64,000 bases of DNA from Blautia sp. (GTDB taxonomy: Bacteria > Bacillota > Clostridia > Lachnospirales > Lachnospiraceae). The position numbers were made by a program, and so were the translations under genes. This document shows positions 55,266 through 64,000 of the stretch, one piece after another. Numbering within the stretch: the stretch's first letter is position 1; the number at the start of each line of letters is the position of its first letter. The notes under the pieces are model-generated. The model was not told where the DNA came from. It saw only the letters and a program-made list of their open reading frames with translations, and searched no databases. Location: positions 1 to 64,000 of the forward strand of contig JAFWGA010000038.1 of the NCBI GenBank assembly GCA_017515325.1, read 5' to 3'.

Positions 55266-55537
55266 GACTGCTCCCAAGACCGGTTTTTCAGATATTCCGT
55301 GAGAAGCTCTTCCACCAGCTCGTCCCGCTCCACACGCATAATGGTGGATCTTGCCCCCTTATAGCTGGTGATGTAGGTGGGATCTCCCGACATAATATAT
55401 CCTACGATCTGATTGACCGGATTGTAACCCTTTTCTTCCATCGCGGTATAGACATGACTGATGATTTCCTTCACTTCCAGAAGCTGTTCCGGCGCAACAT
55501 GAAAATATTGGGTATTGCCCAGGTTTGTTTCTGCCAT
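55262..55537 (-). CDS. ireB: IreB family regulatory phosphoprotein
   Basis: The 91-residue protein matches IreB/UPF0297: 'TQYFHVAPEQ' (short form), 'VYTAMEEKGYNPVNQIVGYIMSGDPTYIT' and 'ARSTIMRVERDELVEELL'. In Enterococcus IreB is phosphorylated by the PASTA kinase IreK and lowers cephalosporin tolerance. First gene of the ruvX-DUF1292-rnj run, with its own promoter. Confidence 0.93.
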   Translation of the reverse strand: MAETNLGNTQYFHVAPEQLLEVKEIISHVYTAMEEKGYNPVNQIVGYIMSGDPTYITSYKGARSTIMRVERDELVEELLTEYLKNRSWEQS

Positions 55538-55580
55538 CTTGGATCCGTCCCTTTCTTAGTTATAGTATGCGCACAAATGT

Positions 55581-55635
55581 ATGTTTGTTTTATTTTACCC
55601 TAAAACAGTACAAAATACAACCATGTTTGTTTTAT
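55581..55635. repeat. 13-bp direct repeats bracketing the ireB promoter
   Basis: ATGTTTGTTTTAT occurs at 55581-55593 and 55623-55635, 42 bases apart (four helical turns). One copy touches the -10, the other lies just upstream of the -35 and next to the mtaB stop. Confidence 0.75.
55592..55620 (-). promoter_or_regulatory. Promoter of the ireB operon
   Basis: On the minus strand TTGTAT (55620-55615) and TAAAAT (55597-55592) are 17 bases apart; the leader is about 50 bases. The -35 is weak, which suits control by a factor binding the flanking direct repeats. Confidence 0.6.
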
Positions 55636-55637
55636 CG

Positions 55638-56981
55638 TTACTTTTCAGCCTTTTCTCCCAGCAAAAGATGCTCTGTCAGAAAGCCTGTTGTCCTGACAAA
55701 GACCCGATCATTCACTCTCTCCTGAGAAGCCAGGGCGATGGGGATGTATTCTCTGCTGTGTCCTAAGGAGCAGAGCCGGCCTTCGATCTTCTTACTTTCC
55801 TCAATCAGGACCTCCAAGGTCTTCCCTGTCCATCTTTCTTCATATTCTCTGATTCGCTTTTTGTTCAGGGCAAGAAGCTGTTCACTGCGCCTGGTCTTTT
55901 CCGCTTCAGGGATCTGGCCTTCCATGGAGGCCGCCCTGGTTCCGTCGCGTTTAGAATATTTGAAGATATGGGTTTCATAAAAGCGGACTTTTTCGATAAA
56001 ATCCATAGATTCCTGAAAATCCTCATCACTTTCCTGGGGAAACCCAACGATAATATCTGTTGTAATGGCCGGGTCGTCGAAGCAGCTGCGCAGCAGCTGA
56101 GTCTTTTCCATGAAGTCCCCTGAACGGTAACGACGGTTCATCCTTTCCAGTGTCCTGTCGCAGCCGCTCTGAAGGGAAAGGTGAAAGTGAGGGCAGATTT
56201 TATCGAGGCGGGACAGGGCATGCACAAAATCCTCTGTAATGATGCCCGGCTCCAAAGATCCCAGCCTGATTCTCTCTATCCCCTCCACCTGGTGGACTGC
56301 TTCGATCAGATTCAGAAGAGTGCTTTTTTCCCCCTTCGCGAAATCCATGCCGTAGGAGCTGAGGTGGATACCGGTCAGAACCACCTCCTGATAGCCCTTT
56401 GCGGCAAGGACTCTGATTTCCTCGAGGATTTCTTCCGGCTTTCTGGAACGTACCCGGCCTCTGGCATAGGGAATGAGGCAATAGCTGCAAAACTGGTTAC
56501 AGCCGTCGCAGACTTTGATAAAGGCTCGTACGTGTTCCGCAGTCTTTTCGATCCGCAGGGGCTCAAAGGAGCCGGATTCGGCAATAACAATAACATCCTC
56601 TTTTTTCTGCCTGTTTTTCTGATATTCCTCAATGGCTTCAACCAGTCCTGTCTTTCGGTCGTTCCCTAAGACCAAGTCAACCGCCGCGTCCTCGGTCAGT
56701 CTGTCGTGACTGATCTGGGCATAGCAGCCCGTAGCAATCACGATCGCATCCGGATTCATTTTCTTTGCCCGGTGCAGCATTTGGCGGGATTTTCGGTCAG
56801 CAATGTTGGTTACGGTACAGGTATTGATCACGTAAACGTCCGCCCCTGGCTCAAAGGGAACAATTTCATATCCGGCCTTTTCCAGAAGCTGCTGCATGGC
56901 CTCTGTCTCATAAGCATTCACTTTGCAGCCCAGACTGTGCAAGGCGGCTTTCTTTGTGTGCATACAATTTACCATTGACAT
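55638..56981 (-). CDS. mtaB: tRNA t6A37 methylthiotransferase MtaB
   Basis: The 447-residue radical SAM methylthiotransferase converts t6A to ms2t6A at position 37 of tRNAs. N-terminal UPF0004 domain: 'LGCKVNAYE', 'NTCTVTNIADRKSRQ', 'ATGCYAQ' (three cluster cysteines). Radical SAM: CNQFCSYC in 'CDGCNQFCSYCLIPYARGR'. TRAM domain at the end ('GKTLEVLIEESKKIEGRL'). GGGAAGG precedes the ATG. In many Firmicutes it follows rsmE in the dnaK operon; here HPr and thiI-cysteine desulfurase genes lie in between. Confidence 0.95.
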   Translation of the reverse strand: MSMVNCMHTKKAALHSLGCKVNAYETEAMQQLLEKAGYEIVPFEPGADVYVINTCTVTNIADRKSRQMLHRAKKMNPDAIVIATGCYAQISHDRLTEDAAVDLVLGNDRKTGLVEAIEEYQKNRQKKEDVIVIAESGSFEPLRIEKTAEHVRAFIKVCDGCNQFCSYCLIPYARGRVRSRKPEEILEEIRVLAAKGYQEVVLTGIHLSSYGMDFAKGEKSTLLNLIEAVHQVEGIERIRLGSLEPGIITEDFVHALSRLDKICPHFHLSLQSGCDRTLERMNRRYRSGDFMEKTQLLRSCFDDPAITTDIIVGFPQESDEDFQESMDFIEKVRFYETHIFKYSKRDGTRAASMEGQIPEAEKTRRSEQLLALNKKRIREYEERWTGKTLEVLIEESKKIEGRLCSLGHSREYIPIALASQERVNDRVFVRTTGFLTEHLLLGEKAEK

Positions 56982-57003
56982 TTTGACGCCTTCCCATTAA
57001 GAT
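56975..57003 (+). promoter_or_regulatory. Promoter of the HPr-like gene
   Basis: TTGACA (56975-56980) and TAAGAT (56998-57003) are 17 bases apart. The -35 overlaps the start codon of the divergent mtaB gene. Confidence 0.72.
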
Positions 57004-57032
57004 AAGCACGACCCTGAAAGGAGGAAAATATT

Positions 57033-57290
57033 ATGAAAAAAGTAATGGTTTATCTGAAATCTATCAATAGAGCAAAGAAATTCGTCGATACCATAAGCAA
57101 GTTTGACTGTGACTTCAGGCTGGTTGCAAACAAGCTTGAAATCGATCCCAAATCCATCATGGCCGTTTTGAGCCTGGACATTTCCAAGGAGATTGAGCTG
57201 GACATCTTTGCAGAGGGCGACCAGCTGGAAGAGATCCTTGCTGTCATCAGGGATTATCAGGTAGACGAACCGGAAAGCGATCCGTCGTAA
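57033..57290 (+). CDS. HPr-like protein lacking the phosphorylated His
   Basis: The 85-residue protein has HPr-fold spacing and keeps the Ser46 region ('DPKSIMAVLSLD', compare 'KSIMGVMSL'). But the His15 loop, normally GLHARPA, reads 'SINRAKKF' with no His. It therefore cannot carry phosphate in sugar transport. Like Bacillus Crh it might act only through the serine, as a CcpA partner, or not at all; the C-terminal tail is extended and acidic. A good ribosome site (AAAGGAGG) precedes the ATG. Monocistronic, with its own promoter and terminator, and opposite in strand to its neighbours. Confidence 0.85.
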   Translation: MKKVMVYLKSINRAKKFVDTISKFDCDFRLVANKLEIDPKSIMAVLSLDISKEIELDIFAEGDQLEEILAVIRDYQVDEPESDPS

Positions 57291-57325
57291 AATCGGGATT
57301 CAGGATTTTCAGTATTGGAGTACAG

Positions 57326-57351
57326 GAGCTGCCTTTGGCAGCTCTTTTTTT
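57326..57351 (+). terminator. Rho-independent terminator of the HPr-like gene
   Basis: GAGCTGCC (57326-57333), TTT loop, GGCAGCTC (57337-57344), then seven T. Canonical. Confidence 0.9.
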
Positions 57352-57368
57352 ATTCCCCCTCTACCCTT

Positions 57369-58550
57369 TTACTCCGCTATGATAACCTCTGTCTCGGCAA
57401 TAGCCTTCTGGAACAGTTCTTCGACGATGCCCTCCAGCTTTTTCTCAGATCTCTGAATCGTGCGCAGGTCAGGCTTGGTGACAGGATGCTTGGCAACAAA
57501 TATGGTGCAGCAGTCCTCGAAAGGCAGGATGGAGGTGTCAAAGGTTCCGATCCTTCTTGCCCTTCTGACGATTTCCTCCTTGTCAAAGCCAATGACCGGG
57601 CGAAAGACAGGAAGACTGCAGACTTCATTTGTGACTGCCAGGCTCTGAATGGTCTGACTGGCCACCTGCCCCAGACTTTCTCCGGTGATCAGACCCAGGC
57701 ATCTGTCCTTTTTTGCCAAGTATTCGGCTATCTTCATCATATACCGTCTCATGATGATGGTCAGCTCGTCATGGGGGCAATGATCATAGATGGCCAGCTG
57801 GATATCGGTAAAATTGACCACATATAGACGGATGGGGCCGGTATATAGAGCCAGCTCTTTGGCCAGATCTACGACCTTTTGCTTGGCTCTTTCGCTGGTA
57901 TAGGGCGGGGCATGAAAATACACGGCTTCTATCACAACACCACGTTTTGCAATCATATAGCCGGCAACGGGACTGTCTATTCCGCCGGAAAGCAGCAGCA
58001 TGGCTTTCCCGTTGGTTCCTGTAGGCAGACCGCCCGCACCGGTAATATTCTGAGAATAGACATATATTTTTTCCCGGATCTCGATGGACAGATTCAGCTC
58101 AGGCTGATGGACATCAACGCTGGCCTGGGGGAAGGCCGTGAGGAGAATTTCGCCGATTTTGGCAGAAAAGTCCATGGACGGGATGGGATAAGATTTTTTT
58201 GCCCTTCTGGTAAAGACCTTAAAGCTCTGGGAAAATCCGGGATGAACCGCCTGCATATAAGACACGATGTCCTTTGCTGTCTGATCAAAGCCCTGATCTT
58301 CAAAAATCATGACGGGACACAGATAGACAATTCCGAAAACCCGACCAAGAGCTGCCACAGTCTCTTCATAGTCATATTCTTCCGGACAGTAAACATAAAT
58401 CCGGCCAGGTTCCTTATTGACCTGGAATCCGTCTGAAATCTTTCCCAGGGCCAGTCGGATTTGCTTTACCAGGGCATCCTCAAAAACGTAGCGGTTTTTT
58501 CCTTTGATCGCGATCTCCGCGTATTTAATCAAAAATGCATGAAATGTCAT
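57369..58550 (-). CDS. thiI: tRNA uracil 4-sulfurtransferase ThiI
   Basis: The 393-residue protein has a ferredoxin-like/THUMP N terminus ('EIAIKGKNRYVFEDALVKQI'), the PP-loop ATPase 'LLSGGIDSPVAGYMI' and 'RRYMMKIAEYLAKKDRCLGLITGESLGQVASQT'. It makes 4-thiouridine at tRNA position 8. It lacks a rhodanese domain, as usual in Firmicutes, where a dedicated cysteine desulfurase gives sulfur directly; that gene is 11 bases upstream. AAGGAG precedes the ATG. Confidence 0.95.
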   Translation of the reverse strand: MTFHAFLIKYAEIAIKGKNRYVFEDALVKQIRLALGKISDGFQVNKEPGRIYVYCPEEYDYEETVAALGRVFGIVYLCPVMIFEDQGFDQTAKDIVSYMQAVHPGFSQSFKVFTRRAKKSYPIPSMDFSAKIGEILLTAFPQASVDVHQPELNLSIEIREKIYVYSQNITGAGGLPTGTNGKAMLLLSGGIDSPVAGYMIAKRGVVIEAVYFHAPPYTSERAKQKVVDLAKELALYTGPIRLYVVNFTDIQLAIYDHCPHDELTIIMRRYMMKIAEYLAKKDRCLGLITGESLGQVASQTIQSLAVTNEVCSLPVFRPVIGFDKEEIVRRARRIGTFDTSILPFEDCCTIFVAKHPVTKPDLRTIQRSEKKLEGIVEELFQKAIAETEVIIAE

Positions 58551-58561
58551 TGCTGTTCTCC

Positions 58562-59725
58562 TTATCTGCGGGAATACCTTCTCAGGACAGGAAGAAGGTC
58601 TTCCACCACCTTCAGACAGTAATCCACCTCTTCCGCAGTATTGTCCGAGCTAAGGGAAAAGCGAAGTGCGCTCTCCTGACGGGTTGCGTCAAGACCCATG
58701 GCAGGGATGATTCCCTCGCGCTTTTTCTTGTGGCTGGAGCAGGCACTCCCGGCACTGACATAGATACCCCTTTCCTCCAAGGCATGCAGCATAACCTCAC
58801 TTCTCACTCCTGTAAAGCTGACATTGAGAATATGGGGTGCTCCCTCTTCGATAGGAGGACCGTTCAGGACAAGGCCGTCCATGGACAAAAGTCCGTCCGC
58901 CAGCCTCTTCTTGAGTTCTCTGAGTCTGTCTGCCGTTTCCTCGACCTTCATCCCCCTGGCTCTGACAGCCGCGGCAAGACCGGCGATACCAGGAACATTG
59001 TCCGTGCCGGATCGCAGCCCCATCTGCTGGCCGCCTCCCAGGATCTGGGGAATGAGACGCACTCCCTCTTTTACGTAGAGAAAACCGATTCCTTTGGGGC
59101 CATGAAGCTTATGCCCGCTCACGGACATCAGATCGATTCCCTGCTGTCGAGGTAAAATGCGGTATTTGCCAAAGGCCTGAACCGCGTCAACATGGAAGAG
59201 AGCCCGGCTGCCTTCATGGACGGTCTTTCCGATCTCGGAAATGGGGAATACAGAACCCACCTCATTGTTTACATACATGATGCTGACAAGGATCGTATCC
59301 TCCCTCAGGCATTGTCGAACCTGCTCCACGTTCAGGGCTCCTCTTTCATCTACGGGAAGGTAGGTCACTTCAAAGCCCTGTTTTTCCAGAAATTTCATGG
59401 GCTCTGTTACAGCGGGATGCTCTGCCTGGCTGGTAATAATGTGTTTTCCCTGCCTGGCATAAGCCATGGCGCTTCCGATCACCGCAAGATTGTCCGATTC
59501 CGTGCCGCCGGAGGTGAAAAGGATTTCCTTTTTCCTTACCTTCATATAGCCAGCCAGTGTCTCCTGGGCGTCCAGCACATACCGTTCTGCCTCGATCCCC
59601 TTTTTATGGAGGGAGGAGGGATTACCGAAGTCACATGTCAGTGCTCTGTTTACAAATTCTGCTGCCTCAGGGCAGCATCTGGTTGTCGCAGAATTGTCAA
59701 AATATGCTTCCATCATCCTATTCAT
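58562..59725 (-). CDS. Cysteine desulfurase (IscS/NifS family)
   Basis: A PLP enzyme of about 387 residues. 'AYFDNSATTRCCPEA' opens the fold, the PLP Lys is in 'VSGHKLHGPKGIGFLY', and the persulfide Cys is in 'SAGSACSSHKKKR'. The neighbour is thiI, so it most likely supplies sulfur for 4-thiouridine; iron-sulfur assembly is possible too. The start is not settled: ATG 59725, 59716 and 59713 are in frame and none has a strong site. Confidence 0.93.
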   Translation of the reverse strand: MNRMMEAYFDNSATTRCCPEAAEFVNRALTCDFGNPSSLHKKGIEAERYVLDAQETLAGYMKVRKKEILFTSGGTESDNLAVIGSAMAYARQGKHIITSQAEHPAVTEPMKFLEKQGFEVTYLPVDERGALNVEQVRQCLREDTILVSIMYVNNEVGSVFPISEIGKTVHEGSRALFHVDAVQAFGKYRILPRQQGIDLMSVSGHKLHGPKGIGFLYVKEGVRLIPQILGGGQQMGLRSGTDNVPGIAGLAAAVRARGMKVEETADRLRELKKRLADGLLSMDGLVLNGPPIEEGAPHILNVSFTGVRSEVMLHALEERGIYVSAGSACSSHKKKREGIIPAMGLDATRQESALRFSLSSDNTAEEVDYCLKVVEDLLPVLRRYSRR

Positions 59726-59741
59726 CTTCGATATATCGTTC

Positions 59742-60521
59742 TCATCCTTGAACTGTTACATTCCTTTCCGAGGCCTGCATCAGCTCCAGCTGTATCATGG
59801 CTACAGACAACAGCGTCATCCCGGCCGTCTCCGTGCGCAGAATCCGATGCCCCAGGCTGAACAGCTCTGCTCCCTGCGTCTTGGCCAGGAGAACCTCCTC
59901 CTCTTCAAAACCGCCTTCCGGCCCGATAAAGATGCCAAGGGATTTGCCGGGGGCCAGGTGGGAAAGGGCTTCTTTGGTGGCAATCATATTGTCAGAGAGC
60001 TCATAAGGCAGCCAGAAAAGATCCATACCGGCAGCTTCTCTCACCGCCTGGTCAAAAGGATAGACCTTTTCTACCTTCGGGATCCGCATCCGGCGGGATT
60101 GCTTTGCCGCGCTTTCCGCAATCTGCTGCCATCGCTGGATTTTCTTTTCTGCCTTTGCATCGTCCAGCTTCATCACGCACCTCTTCATCCGCACGGGGAC
60201 GATACGGGAAGCACCCAGCTCTGCTGCTTTCTGGATAATCCATTCCATTTTATCACTTTTGGGCAGACCCTGAAAGAGGCAAATTTGTGAGGGAAGCTCA
60301 TATTCCGGCTCCTGGGCATAAAGGATACGCAGCTTTACGGCATCCGAATCGCCGGATAGAATCGAACAATGATATTCCCGGCTTCCTCCGCTGCTGATCC
60401 AGATTTCGTCACCTTCCTTCAGGCGAAGTACCTTGCGGATATGGTTGACATCCGGTCCTGTCACCAGGACGGAATGCCCCTTCTCATCCACCTGCTCCGG
60501 GGACACAAAAAACCGTTGCAT
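59742..60521 (-). CDS. rsmE: 16S rRNA (uracil-1498-N3)-methyltransferase RsmE
   Basis: The 259-residue SPOUT methyltransferase starts 'QRFFVSPEQV' and has the PUA-like N-terminal part ('HIRKVLRLKEGDEIWISSG') and the knot motifs 'ERIQWIIQKAAELGASRIVPV'-like, 'IGPEGGFEEEEV' and 'SLGHRILRTETAGMTLL'. It methylates U1498 in the 30S decoding region. AGGAGG precedes the ATG. It follows prmA by 15 bases, as in Bacillus. Confidence 0.95.
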   Translation of the reverse strand: MQRFFVSPEQVDEKGHSVLVTGPDVNHIRKVLRLKEGDEIWISSGGSREYHCSILSGDSDAVKLRILYAQEPEYELPSQICLFQGLPKSDKMEWIIQKAAELGASRIVPVRMKRCVMKLDDAKAEKKIQRWQQIAESAAKQSRRMRIPKVEKVYPFDQAVREAAGMDLFWLPYELSDNMIATKEALSHLAPGKSLGIFIGPEGGFEEEEVLLAKTQGAELFSLGHRILRTETAGMTLLSVAMIQLELMQASERNVTVQG

Positions 60522-60536
60522 AGCCTGCCTCCTGCC

Positions 60537-61487
60537 TTATTTTCTTCCTGTTACGCAGTACCATTCCCCCTGCCGCGTGATCTCCTCAATGGCAAGACCT
60601 GCCTGTTCCATGGCCTGGGCAACCTCTTGCTGCTTCCCTTCCAATATCCCGGAGGTGATAAAATATCCGCCTTTTTTCATGAAAGAGGGTATCACAGGGG
60701 CAAGGGCTACAAGGACGTCAGCAAGAATATTGGCCGTTACAAGATCATATTGTTCCCGCCCGGCCTCCTGCTGAATGGCTGGGTCATCGATGATATTTCC
60801 GATCCTCAGAGTAAAGGATTCTTCGGCAACGGAATTGGCTTCAAGATTTTCCCGGACGGCATTGACGGCACAGGGATCAAGGTCTGTACCATACACTCTC
60901 GCCGCGCCAAGCTTACAGGCAAGAATACCGAGAATACCGCTTCCGGTGCCCACGTCAAGAAGGACATGGCCAGGCTTTACCCTCTTTTTCAGCTGACGGA
61001 TCACCAGCTGTGTCGTCTCATGCATTCCTGTTCCGAAAGCAGTACCCGGGTCGATATGGAGAACCAGGGAGGAAGTATCCTCCTCAGGAATATTTTCCCA
61101 GGAAGGGACAATCAGGATATCATCTACGTGGAACTGATGAAAATATTCTTTCCAGTTGTTGATCCAATCCTTATCTTCCGTCTGGGATTGCTCGATCCGC
61201 CCCTCTCCTATATCAATATAGGAAGCTGTCTTTGCCAAAACCGATTTGACCTGATCCAGAATCTTCGGGACATTGGCATCCTCCTCCAGATAGAAGTTCA
61301 GACAAGCCTTTCCGTCATCGGAAGGCATCTCAGGCATAATGTCCACAAACATCTGTTCCTTGTCCTCCTCGGACAGGGGCTGGCTGTCTACAATCTCAAC
61401 CCCTTCAATTCCGATATCCGACAAAGCCGAGACCAAAATATCCTCTGCCTCTGATGTCGTATGGATCGTAAAGCGATGCCAACGCAT
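60537..61487 (-). CDS. prmA: Ribosomal protein L11 methyltransferase PrmA
   Basis: A 316-residue SAM enzyme: an N-terminal L11-binding ferredoxin-like domain, a linker with 'AFGTGMHETTQL', and a Rossmann domain with 'LLDVGTGSGILGILACKLGA' and 'ANILADVL', all PrmA hallmarks. It trimethylates amino groups on L11. AAGGGGG lies before the ATG. It is the link between dnaJ and rsmE in this conserved block. Confidence 0.95.
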   Translation of the reverse strand: MRWHRFTIHTTSEAEDILVSALSDIGIEGVEIVDSQPLSEEDKEQMFVDIMPEMPSDDGKACLNFYLEEDANVPKILDQVKSVLAKTASYIDIGEGRIEQSQTEDKDWINNWKEYFHQFHVDDILIVPSWENIPEEDTSSLVLHIDPGTAFGTGMHETTQLVIRQLKKRVKPGHVLLDVGTGSGILGILACKLGAARVYGTDLDPCAVNAVRENLEANSVAEESFTLRIGNIIDDPAIQQEAGREQYDLVTANILADVLVALAPVIPSFMKKGGYFITSGILEGKQQEVAQAMEQAGLAIEEITRQGEWYCVTGRK

Positions 61488-61544
61488 ACGAAATCCCCCT
61501 TTCGTTTTTTCGGTATTATCGAATCCTTATCTTACCGGAAAAAG

Positions 61545-61577
61545 AGCAAAAAGAAAAGAGGGATTTTCATCCCCCTT
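61545..61577 (-). terminator. Terminator after dnaJ
   Basis: On the minus strand AAGGGGGAT-GAAA-ATCCCTCTT makes a 9-bp stem (one G-U) followed by TTCTTTTT. It lies about 25 bases after the dnaJ stop and may reduce read-through to prmA. Confidence 0.65.
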
Positions 61578-61603
61578 CTTTTTTCCCAAAATCCGGAATT
61601 CTT

Positions 61604-62794
61604 TTAGTCCTCAAAGGTCTCCTTCAGCTTATCCATGAAACCTTTTTTCTTTTTTCCATCCTGAGAGTCTGACCTGTCTGCCTGGGTTCTTGTTGCAGTG
61701 GATGTCTTTTTGCTGGCCAGGCTGTCAAAACGGCGAAGAGCATCCTTTGCCTCCTGGCTTAAGTTAGTAGGAACCTGGACAACCAAGGTCACATAGTGAT
61801 CTCCTCTTTTGTCTTTGTTGCGAAGAGAGGGAACGCCCTTACCCTTTAATCTGATACGGGAATCGGTCTGTGTGCCTGGCTTGACCTGATAGGCGACTTC
61901 TCCATCTACGGTAGGAATCCTCACTTCTCCGCCTAAAGCTGCCTGAGCATAGGTAATGGGAGCTGTAGAGAAAATATTCACATCTTCTCTCGTGAAAATG
62001 GGATGGCGGGCGACATTGACCTCCACCAGAAGGTCTCCTCTGGGACCGCCGTTCCTGCCTGGTTCTCCCTTTTCTCTGATCCTGATACTCTGCCCGTTGT
62101 CGATGCCTGCCGGGACAGAAACCTGGATCTTTTTGCGCGAGGTAGTGTATCCTGTCCCCCGGCAGGCAGGACATTTGTCCTTGATGATTTGCCCACTGCC
62201 CTGACATTCCGGACAGGTCTGGACATTTCTCACCATACCGAACAGAGACTGTTGGGTATAAACGATCTGTCCTGTGCCGCCGCACTTACTACAGGTGGAG
62301 GGAGATGAACCGGGTCTGCAGCCGGTGCCGTGGCAGGTATTGCATTCGTCCTTGAGAGCGATGTCCAGCTCCTTCTCACAGCCGAAGACAGCATTCTCAA
62401 ATGAAATATTGATCCTGGCCCGCAAAGAGGGTCCCTTCACCGGGCTGTTACTGGAAGCTCTTCTGCTGCGGCTTCCGCCGCCAAAAAAATCACCGAAGAT
62501 ATCACCGAAAATATCACTGAAATCAGCGCCTGAAAAATCAAAACCGCCGGCACCGGCACCACCACCTTCAAAGGCAGCATGCCCAAAGCGGTCATACTGA
62601 CTTCTCTTTTCAGGATCACTTAATACACCGTAGGCCTCGGTAGCCTCCTTGAATTTGGCCTCCGCCTCTTTATCTCCAGGATTGACATCCGGATGGTATT
62701 TTTTGGCGAGAGCCCTGTATGCTTTTTTCAGGGCGGCATCATCAGCGTTTTTGTCTACGCCAAGTACCTCATAATAATCTCTTTTATCTGCCAT
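61604..62794 (-). CDS. dnaJ: Chaperone DnaJ
   Basis: The 396-residue protein is a full type I DnaJ: J domain with HPD ('[12 protein letters not shown]'), Gly/Phe-rich linker, four zinc CxxCxGxG repeats ('CNTCHGTG', 'CSKCGGTG', 'CPECQGSG', 'CPACRGTG') and the C-terminal peptide-binding domains. It stimulates DnaK ATPase. The tail is basic and Thr-rich. It follows dnaK by about 120 bases. Confidence 0.97.
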   Translation of the reverse strand: MADKRDYYEVLGVDKNADDAALKKAYRALAKKYHPDVNPGDKEAEAKFKEATEAYGVLSDPEKRSQYDRFGHAAFEGGGAGAGGFDFSGADFSDIFGDIFGDFFGGGSRSRRASSNSPVKGPSLRARINISFENAVFGCEKELDIALKDECNTCHGTGCRPGSSPSTCSKCGGTGQIVYTQQSLFGMVRNVQTCPECQGSGQIIKDKCPACRGTGYTTSRKKIQVSVPAGIDNGQSIRIREKGEPGRNGGPRGDLLVEVNVARHPIFTREDVNIFSTAPITYAQAALGGEVRIPTVDGEVAYQVKPGTQTDSRIRLKGKGVPSLRNKDKRGDHYVTLVVQVPTNLSQEAKDALRRFDSLASKKTSTATRTQADRSDSQDGKKKKGFMDKLKETFED

Positions 62795-62915
62795 GTTAAG
62801 TGTTTCCTATCTTTAAATTACAGACGAATAATAAGCGCACGTACATGCGAAAATACGCCGCAGCCCATACCCAAAGATATGGACTGCAACGTAATGCAAT
62901 TCTATCCGCTAACCC

Positions 62916-64000
62916 TTATACCTCTTTGTAGTCGGCATCTACGACATCGTCGCCGTAGCCTGCCTCATCACCGCTTCCGCCGGCATTGCTGTAGCCGCCG
63001 GTAAATCCACCCTGAGAGGAAGCATCCGGGCCTGCCTGGCCGCCGGCGCCCTGTGTCTGCTCATACATCTTTGCAAACAGCTTCTGAGCGCTTTCCATCA
63101 TCTTCTCCTGAGCTGCCTTGATCTCTCCCACCTGAGAATCTGTCATATCCTCTGCGTTGGAATATCTGGAGAGCAGATCCTTGAGTGCGTTCAGATCGGC
63201 CTCTACTGCCGCTTTGTCAGAGGCATCCAGCTTGTCTCCGGCTTCCTTCAGAGCATTCTCGACCTGGAATACCATGGAATCGGCGTTGTTCCTGGTGTCG
63301 ATGGCTTCCTTACGTTTTCTGTCCTGAGCCTCAAATTCAGCAGCCTCTTTGACAGCCTTTTCGATCTCGGCGTCAGACATGTTGGAGCCGGCTGTGATGG
63401 TGATATGCTGTTCCTTGCCCGTGCCCAGATCCTTTGCGGAAACGTTGACGATACCGTTTGCATCGATATCGAAGGTTACCTCAATCTGCGGAACGCCGCG
63501 GCGTGCAGGCGGGATACCATCCAGGCGGAACTGGCCAAGGGATTTGTTATCTCTGGCAAACTGACGCTCGCCCTGTACCACGTTAATGTCAACTGCGGTC
63601 TGATTGTCCGATGCGGTAGAGAAGATCTGACTCTTCTTGGTAGGAATCGTGGTATTTCTCTCGATCAGACGGGTTGCAATGCCGCCCATGGTCTCGATGG
63701 ACAGAGAAAGCGGGGTGACATCCAGCAGGAGGATATCGCCTGCGCCGGCTTCTCCGGCCAGCTTGCCGCCCTGTACGGAAGCGCCAAGAGCTACGCATTC
63801 ATCCGGGTTCAGGCTCTTGCTGGGCTCCTTGCCGGTAAGCTGACGAACCTTGTCCTGAACGGCGGGGATACGGGTAGAACCGCCAACCAGAAGCACCTGA
63901 CCCAGCTCGGAAGCCGTGATACCGGCATCTGACAGGGCACGGCGTACAGGCTCTGCTGTCTTCTCCACCAGATCGTGGGTCAGCTCGTCAAATTTGGCTC
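62916..64000 (-). CDS. dnaK: Chaperone DnaK, C-terminal part (cut by the window edge)
   Basis: About 361 C-terminal residues are visible. They include the end of the ATPase ('[14 protein letters not shown]', '[13 protein letters not shown]'), the linker '[14 protein letters not shown]', the substrate-binding domain ('[16 protein letters not shown]', '[22 protein letters not shown]') and the helical lid with a Gly-rich tail ending '[10 protein letters not shown]'. The 120-base gap to dnaJ has an imperfect palindrome near GCAACGTAATGC but no clear terminator. No CIRCE operator lies inside the window. Confidence 0.97.
   Translation of the reverse strand, partial: AKFDELTHDLVEKTAEPVRRALSDAGITASELGQVLLVGGSTRIPAVQDKVRQLTGKEPSKSLNPDECVALGASVQGGKLAGEAGAGDILLLDVTPLSLSIETMGGIATRLIERNTTIPTKKSQIFSTASDNQTAVDINVVQGERQFARDNKSLGQFRLDGIPPARRGVPQIEVTFDIDANGIVNVSAKDLGTGKEQHITITAGSNMSDAEIEKAVKEAAEFEAQDRKRKEAIDTRNNADSMVFQVENALKEAGDKLDASDKAAVEADLNALKDLLSRYSNAEDMTDSQVGEIKAAQEKMMESAQKLFAKMYEQTQGAGGQAGPDASSQGGFTGGYSNAGGSGDEAGYGDDVVDADYKEV

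Noticed and set aside
62795..62915. A CIRCE or terminator element between dnaK and dnaJ
   Set aside because: The gap has a short imperfect palindrome only; neither the 9-9-9 CIRCE arms nor a stem with T run was found.
63968..64000. A dnaK start codon near the window end
   Set aside because: The GTG there codes for an internal Val in the ATPase domain; the reading frame continues in the normal DnaK sequence to the window edge, so the gene is cut, not short.

Overview
The window looks like a low-to-mid GC anaerobic Firmicute, most likely a member of the Lachnospiraceae (Clostridia). This rests on gene order and family content, since no rRNA is present: the block rplU-prp-rpmA-obgE-yhbY-nadD-yqeK-rsfS, the block ireB-ruvX-yrzB-mltG-trmR-trhP, the chaperone block dnaK-dnaJ-prmA-rsmE, an electron-bifurcating NfnAB pair, Rex, TIGR03960/TIGR03936 radical SAM partners, and two large proteins that I believe belong to families restricted mainly to Lachnospiraceae (DUF5716/DUF5717). 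L27 carries the Firmicutes-type N-terminal extension that is removed by Prp, and the prp gene lies directly before it.

Layout. Bases 1-9.2 kb (+): an Ig-like/L,D-transpeptidase surface protein, the ribosome-assembly/NAD operon with a clear promoter and leader, then a secreted protein of unknown function and an FHA-ABC transporter. Bases 9.2-10.1 kb: a decayed island with remnants of a cysteine desulfidase and a RidA protein, several perfect hairpins and an orphan terminator. Bases 10.1-18.5 kb: an accessory region with a flavin reductase (-), a secreted NlpC/P60-like protein, and two NRPS-like adenylation-carrier-condensation proteins separated by an RsbW-type ATPase domain; the first condensation domain is cut short exactly where the ATPase sequence begins. 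Bases 18.5-20.7 kb (+): DUF896, 5-formyl-THF cyclo-ligase and RNase G.

From 20.7 kb to the end almost everything is on the minus strand. Read in the direction of transcription: dnaK (partial)-dnaJ-prmA-rsmE-cysteine desulfurase-thiI (heat-shock folding, rRNA/r-protein methylation, tRNA thiolation); a lone plus-strand HPr-like gene; mtaB; ireB-ruvX-DUF1292-RNase J-ylbF-MltG-like-trmR-trhP; a four-gene set (giant DUF5717-like protein, actin/Hsp70-like ATPase, TPR protein, EEP nuclease); lacZ; AIM24; ABC-F; rex; NAD(P)HX repair; alr; CNNM transporter; yebC; nfnA-nfnB; uppP; ftsK; rlmH; a DUF2284 protein; phoH and the two radical SAM partners, which run tail-to-tail into RNase G.

Most of the window is housekeeping and densely packed, with many 1-4 base start/stop overlaps. 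The parts most worth following up are the actin/Hsp70-like ATPase operon (43.1-49.8 kb), the NRPS-like/ATPase locus (12.3-18.5 kb), the His-less HPr-like protein, the short reading frame that overlaps the RNase J start, and the apparent inversion that separates RNase G and its usual neighbours from rplU. No tRNA, rRNA, CRISPR array, prophage or complete insertion sequence was seen.
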